Assembly: GCA_002495535.1 (NCBI GenBank) | Contig: DAFX01000096.1 | Span: forward strand, 9,167-22,827 | Direction of reading: 5' to 3' | Source: Euryarchaeota archaeon UBA433 | Lineage (GTDB): Archaea; Thermoplasmatota; Poseidoniia; Poseidoniales; Poseidoniaceae | Length of the DNA: 13,661 nucleotides | Shown here: piece by piece, positions 11,047 to 13,661 of the stretch | Layout of the letters: the number at the start of each line of letters is the position of its first letter | How positions within the stretch are numbered: the stretch's first letter is position 1 | The notes under the pieces: generated by a model | Databases searched by the model: none | What the model saw: the letters and a program-made list of their open reading frames with translations, nothing else | What the model was told of the DNA's origin: nothing | Translations under genes and position numbers: made by a program

Positions 11047-13661
11047 TCATGCTTGTCCCTCGGTTCGGTCGAGGTATTGCTGGCCGTAATGGGTCCATTG
11101 TTCTTGAGTCCACCCGCTTGGTAAACCTTCAGCTGGTAGAGGCGGTCCATCTTGCTCGTTTAGGATTGGATCTGGTTCACGACTCACAGGTGGCCCGGCA
11201 GTGGTGGGTGGGCCCTGCATGGTGGCAGTGCCTTGCTCGACAAAATGCTCTGGCTCTTCCTTCTCCTCATTGAACATCTCCTCCTCTGGGGAACGGTTGC
11301 GCAATAACAGGACCATGAGCAGAACAAATCCAAGGAACACGGCAACTCCACCCGCGACAACCTCGGTAGTCAGGCTTGCCCCATCTGCTGTTCGTTCTGA
11401 AAACATGTAGACTTGCCCATCTTGCCAAGATTGAGTCTGATCTTCATTGGTGATGCTGAAGGTGATTTTTCCTTCGAGCGGTCCACCAAGACGGTGCAGT
11501 GTGCAGGGCACATCCATGAGTTGGGGTGTAACATGGCCCGCGCTGAAGGACAAGTTTTGCCCATCCTGTTCAAGGAGAACACCGTTGCACACAAGTTGCC
11601 ATTGCTCTGGCAACGCAGCACTGAGCGTCACATCTTCTGTCTGACTGGATGTGCTTGTGATGTTAACGAAGAGAGGCAGGCCAACACCAGTCGGCTGAAT
11701 GATGGTTGTTGGTGCGCTCAGCGCCGCCTCAATTCGTCGTTGTTGGTCCACCAAAATCAGGGCGTCATGTTGCAATTCATACGGTTGCATTTCCGCATTC
11801 AAGCCGGCTATGACTTGGAAGGAGACAACAATTCGGGTGTTGATCAGCATATCGTCAGGCAAGATCAAATCCACAGTGAGCACCGTTGACTGATTTGGTA
11901 ACAACATGAGTGTTGTCGCTTCATCAACGGCTTTGGAGGTGCTGCTCAACCCGGTTGAAAAGAAGGCTATGAGGTCCGGTATCGGAGGTGAGGAGGAAAC
12001 TGTTGCAATCACAATGATGCTGTCATCTGCAGCGTTACCTATGTTGGTAAGGGTTGAATTAATGCTCACGGTGTCCCCTACTGTGGCTGATTGTGAACTG
12101 CTGGAGCCGACCAGGGACGGGATTTTTACCGATGCAGTAATCGTGTCAAAAGTCACTGCGTTGTCGTTCGGATTCAAGTCTTCCAAACCTTGTGCACTGT
12201 CGACAACAAGGGCAATAGTGTGAATTTCACTGGCGGCCTCTTCACTTGGAACAAGAATCCAAAATTCAACTGTTGCGTTGTTCTCGAGGTCATATGGGGC
12301 GCTTAGCGCAATCGAACCAGTTTGGTTTTCTCCGTTCAACGTAAACCAAGTTGTCCATGCAGATGGTAGATCTTGTGCCGAAATCATTGCCTCTACGGGC
12401 CCGTTCCCATTGTTTGTGATTTCCACGAGAACTTTGTTGGATGTTCCGGGGCGCAATTTCATTGGTGTTTCGATCAGTTCAATGGACAAATCACTTATTG
12501 TTCTGACTCGGATCTCATCAAACGCTTCCCCGGCGATGGTCATGCCGCTCCTTTCTGATGTGATTTGGGGTGTGATGATTGGGGCTTTATCTCCTGCTTG
12601 ACCGGTTGCCGGGGCGGTGATTTTTGCAGTGAAGGTCGTTGTCGCTCCGGGATTGATCACAGCATCAGGACGCATTGGTTGTTCGATAACCCAGGTTTGA
12701 CTCGAATCATGAAGCACTTCCATCGAAAAAATATCTTGCCTCGAAGCATTGTTCCATATTGTGAAGGTCACTTCCTTCGTTTCCCCCGCATCGATGAGCC
12801 AGTCCTTGTCGCCTTGGGCAAACGTCATTCCAACCTCTGCTTCACTGATCATGGAGGCCGCGATATCGATTGGGAGGGAATGGGACTTTGCAGAATTATT
12901 TTGAGATTGGCTTTGTAGAGAGAATGTGGCAACTGTGTCCGGTGTGGCCCCAACTGGTACGGTCATACTCAAGCCAACCGTCACCGGGGTATCCGGGCGC
13001 ACCAAAATCGATGTCGCTTGTGTCCATGCAAATTGCACACTCCAACCGTTTGGTAATGCCATCGAATCAAGCGTTAAATCAAAAACATCAGTTGCGTCTC
13101 CGATGTTTCTAATTTCAACTTCGAACGGGCAAGTATAGCCAGGAGGACAAGCGGGGCGAACGGTTGGTTGAACGATGAATGGCTCTCGATCGGGGAGCAC
13201 TTGGAACTGAACTGGCAGGGTGGTGTTGACGGTGCTGTATTGGCTTGAAGTGCCAACAAAATTCATTTGCTCAAAACCTGTTGTAGCGTTTTCATCCGGC
13301 TTTATTTTCACTTCGATGGTTTTTGTTTCACCAGGAGCCAAAAGGATTCCAGTTTGATCGTTGATCGAAACGCCAGTTGTGTGGGCGAAGTAAACTTCCC
13401 AATCTTGCGGTAGGCCGGTGATGGAGGGTAAGATGTAATCCGAGATATTTCCATCATTGGTGAGGCTGACACCTACGGCGCCCCATTCGCCCGGTAGGGA
13501 ACCCAATGTTGAAACGCCAGAAGCGGAAATGGCATATTCGATTGGCTTGACCTTTTGATCGTACATGATGACGATATCATCCAGCCAAAAGCCCACGTCG
13601 TTTCCTGAGGCATCAGTGTTGAACACAAATCGGAATGTTGTGGCGGGGGGAAAAGCACCAG
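11047..13661 (-). CDS. Large surface protein with repeated beta-sandwich domains and C-terminal membrane anchor, N-terminus cut off
   Basis: At least 870 residues are visible; the frame is open to the right edge, so the true start and any signal peptide are missing. The internal GTG at 13626 is not a supported start. The visible N-terminus FRFVFNTDASGNDVGFWLDDI resembles the calcium-dependent beta-sandwich ends of secreted peptidases and MAM-like domains. About five or six NEW3/CARDB-like immunoglobulin-fold repeats (COG1470-like) follow, each with a NxGN or similar turn and a PGxTxTxxVxxxxP strand. Likely disulfides are CPPGYTCPF and the pair VCNG / VPCTLH. A helix at about residues 764-786 (VVAGGVAVFLGFVLLMVLLL) is followed by a basic RNR and an 80-residue acidic, proline-rich tail ending GLPSGWTQEQWTHYGQQYL. 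This gives type I topology with the bulk outside. It leads an operon with the small membrane and PqqD-like genes. Confidence 0.82.
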   Translation of the reverse strand, partial: GAFPPATTFRFVFNTDASGNDVGFWLDDIVIMYDQKVKPIEYAISASGVSTLGSLPGEWGAVGVSLTNDGNISDYILPSITGLPQDWEVYFAHTTGVSINDQTGILLAPGETKTIEVKIKPDENATTGFEQMNFVGTSSQYSTVNTTLPVQFQVLPDREPFIVQPTVRPACPPGYTCPFEVEIRNIGDATDVFDLTLDSMALPNGWSVQFAWTQATSILVRPDTPVTVGLSMTVPVGATPDTVATFSLQSQSQNNSAKSHSLPIDIAASMISEAEVGMTFAQGDKDWLIDAGETKEVTFTIWNNASRQDIFSMEVLHDSSQTWVIEQPMRPDAVINPGATTTFTAKITAPATGQAGDKAPIITPQITSERSGMTIAGEAFDEIRVRTISDLSIELIETPMKLRPGTSNKVLVEITNNGNGPVEAMISAQDLPSAWTTWFTLNGENQTGSIALSAPYDLENNATVEFWILVPSEEAASEIHTIALVVDSAQGLEDLNPNDNAVTFDTITASVKIPSLVGSSSSQSATVGDTVSINSTLTNIGNAADDSIIVIATVSSSPPIPDLIAFFSTGLSSTSKAVDEATTLMLLPNQSTVLTVDLILPDDMLINTRIVVSFQVIAGLNAEMQPYELQHDALILVDQQRRIEAALSAPTTIIQPTGVGLPLFVNITSTSSQTEDVTLSAALPEQWQLVCNGVLLEQDGQNLSFSAGHVTPQLMDVPCTLHRLGGPLEGKITFSITNEDQTQSWQDGQVYMFSERTADGASLTTEVVAGGVAVFLGFVLLMVLLLRNRSPEEEMFNEEKEEPEHFVEQGTATMQGPPTTAGPPVSREPDPILNEQDGPPLPAEGLPSGWTQEQWTHYGQQYLDRTEGQA

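Noticed and set aside
11413..11889. 158-residue plus-strand open frame within the surface protein gene
   Set aside because: It lies wholly antisense to a well-supported protein, has no ribosome binding site, and its composition fits a reverse-strand shadow.

Overview
This 13.7 kb window looks like a piece of a planktonic euryarchaeal genome, most likely Marine Group II (Poseidoniales). The archaeal markers are a TrmB-family regulator, a large multi-domain surface protein with a C-terminal membrane anchor and a short tryptophan-rich tail motif, and a PqqD-like orphan. Packing is dense, with GGAGGTG-type ribosome binding sites before several genes and none before others. The taxonomic assignment is inferred from gene content; there is no rRNA or other strict marker here. 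I see no IS element, CRISPR array, tRNA or prophage, and no gene-free stretch over 300 bases.

Layout. (1) 1-2192, minus: a three-gene proton-translocating NAD(P)+ transhydrogenase operon (split PntA, small membrane PntA2, PntB cut by the window edge). (2) 2193-2376: divergent intergenic region with a small hairpin. (3) 2377-3342, plus: malate dehydrogenase. (4) 3345-8544, minus: a tight four-gene unit in the order EF-hand/TPR protein, TrmB-type regulator with a cysteine-rich V4R-like C-terminus, A-type Fe-S carrier, YgfZ-like folate-binding Fe-S maintenance protein. (5) 8545-8653: divergent promoter region. (6) 8654-10336, plus: NADPH-dependent FMN reductase family protein, SUMF1-domain protein lacking the catalytic cysteines, ArsC-family thiol protein, all overlapping or abutting. 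(7) 10290-13661, minus: a large surface protein (N-terminus off the window), a 57-residue two-helix membrane protein, and a PqqD-like protein whose 3' end overlaps the ArsC gene antisense by 47 bp.

How it fits together. The window is dominated by redox functions: NADH/NADPH exchange (Pnt), NADH production (Mdh), Fe-S cluster delivery and repair (IscA-type, YgfZ), flavin reduction and a thiol reductase. The most interesting lead is the TrmB regulator. Five of its six cysteines lie in the last 61 residues, in a V4R-like domain, and it sits immediately upstream of two Fe-S maintenance genes. That suggests, as inference only, a redox- or Fe-S-responsive regulator of that operon.
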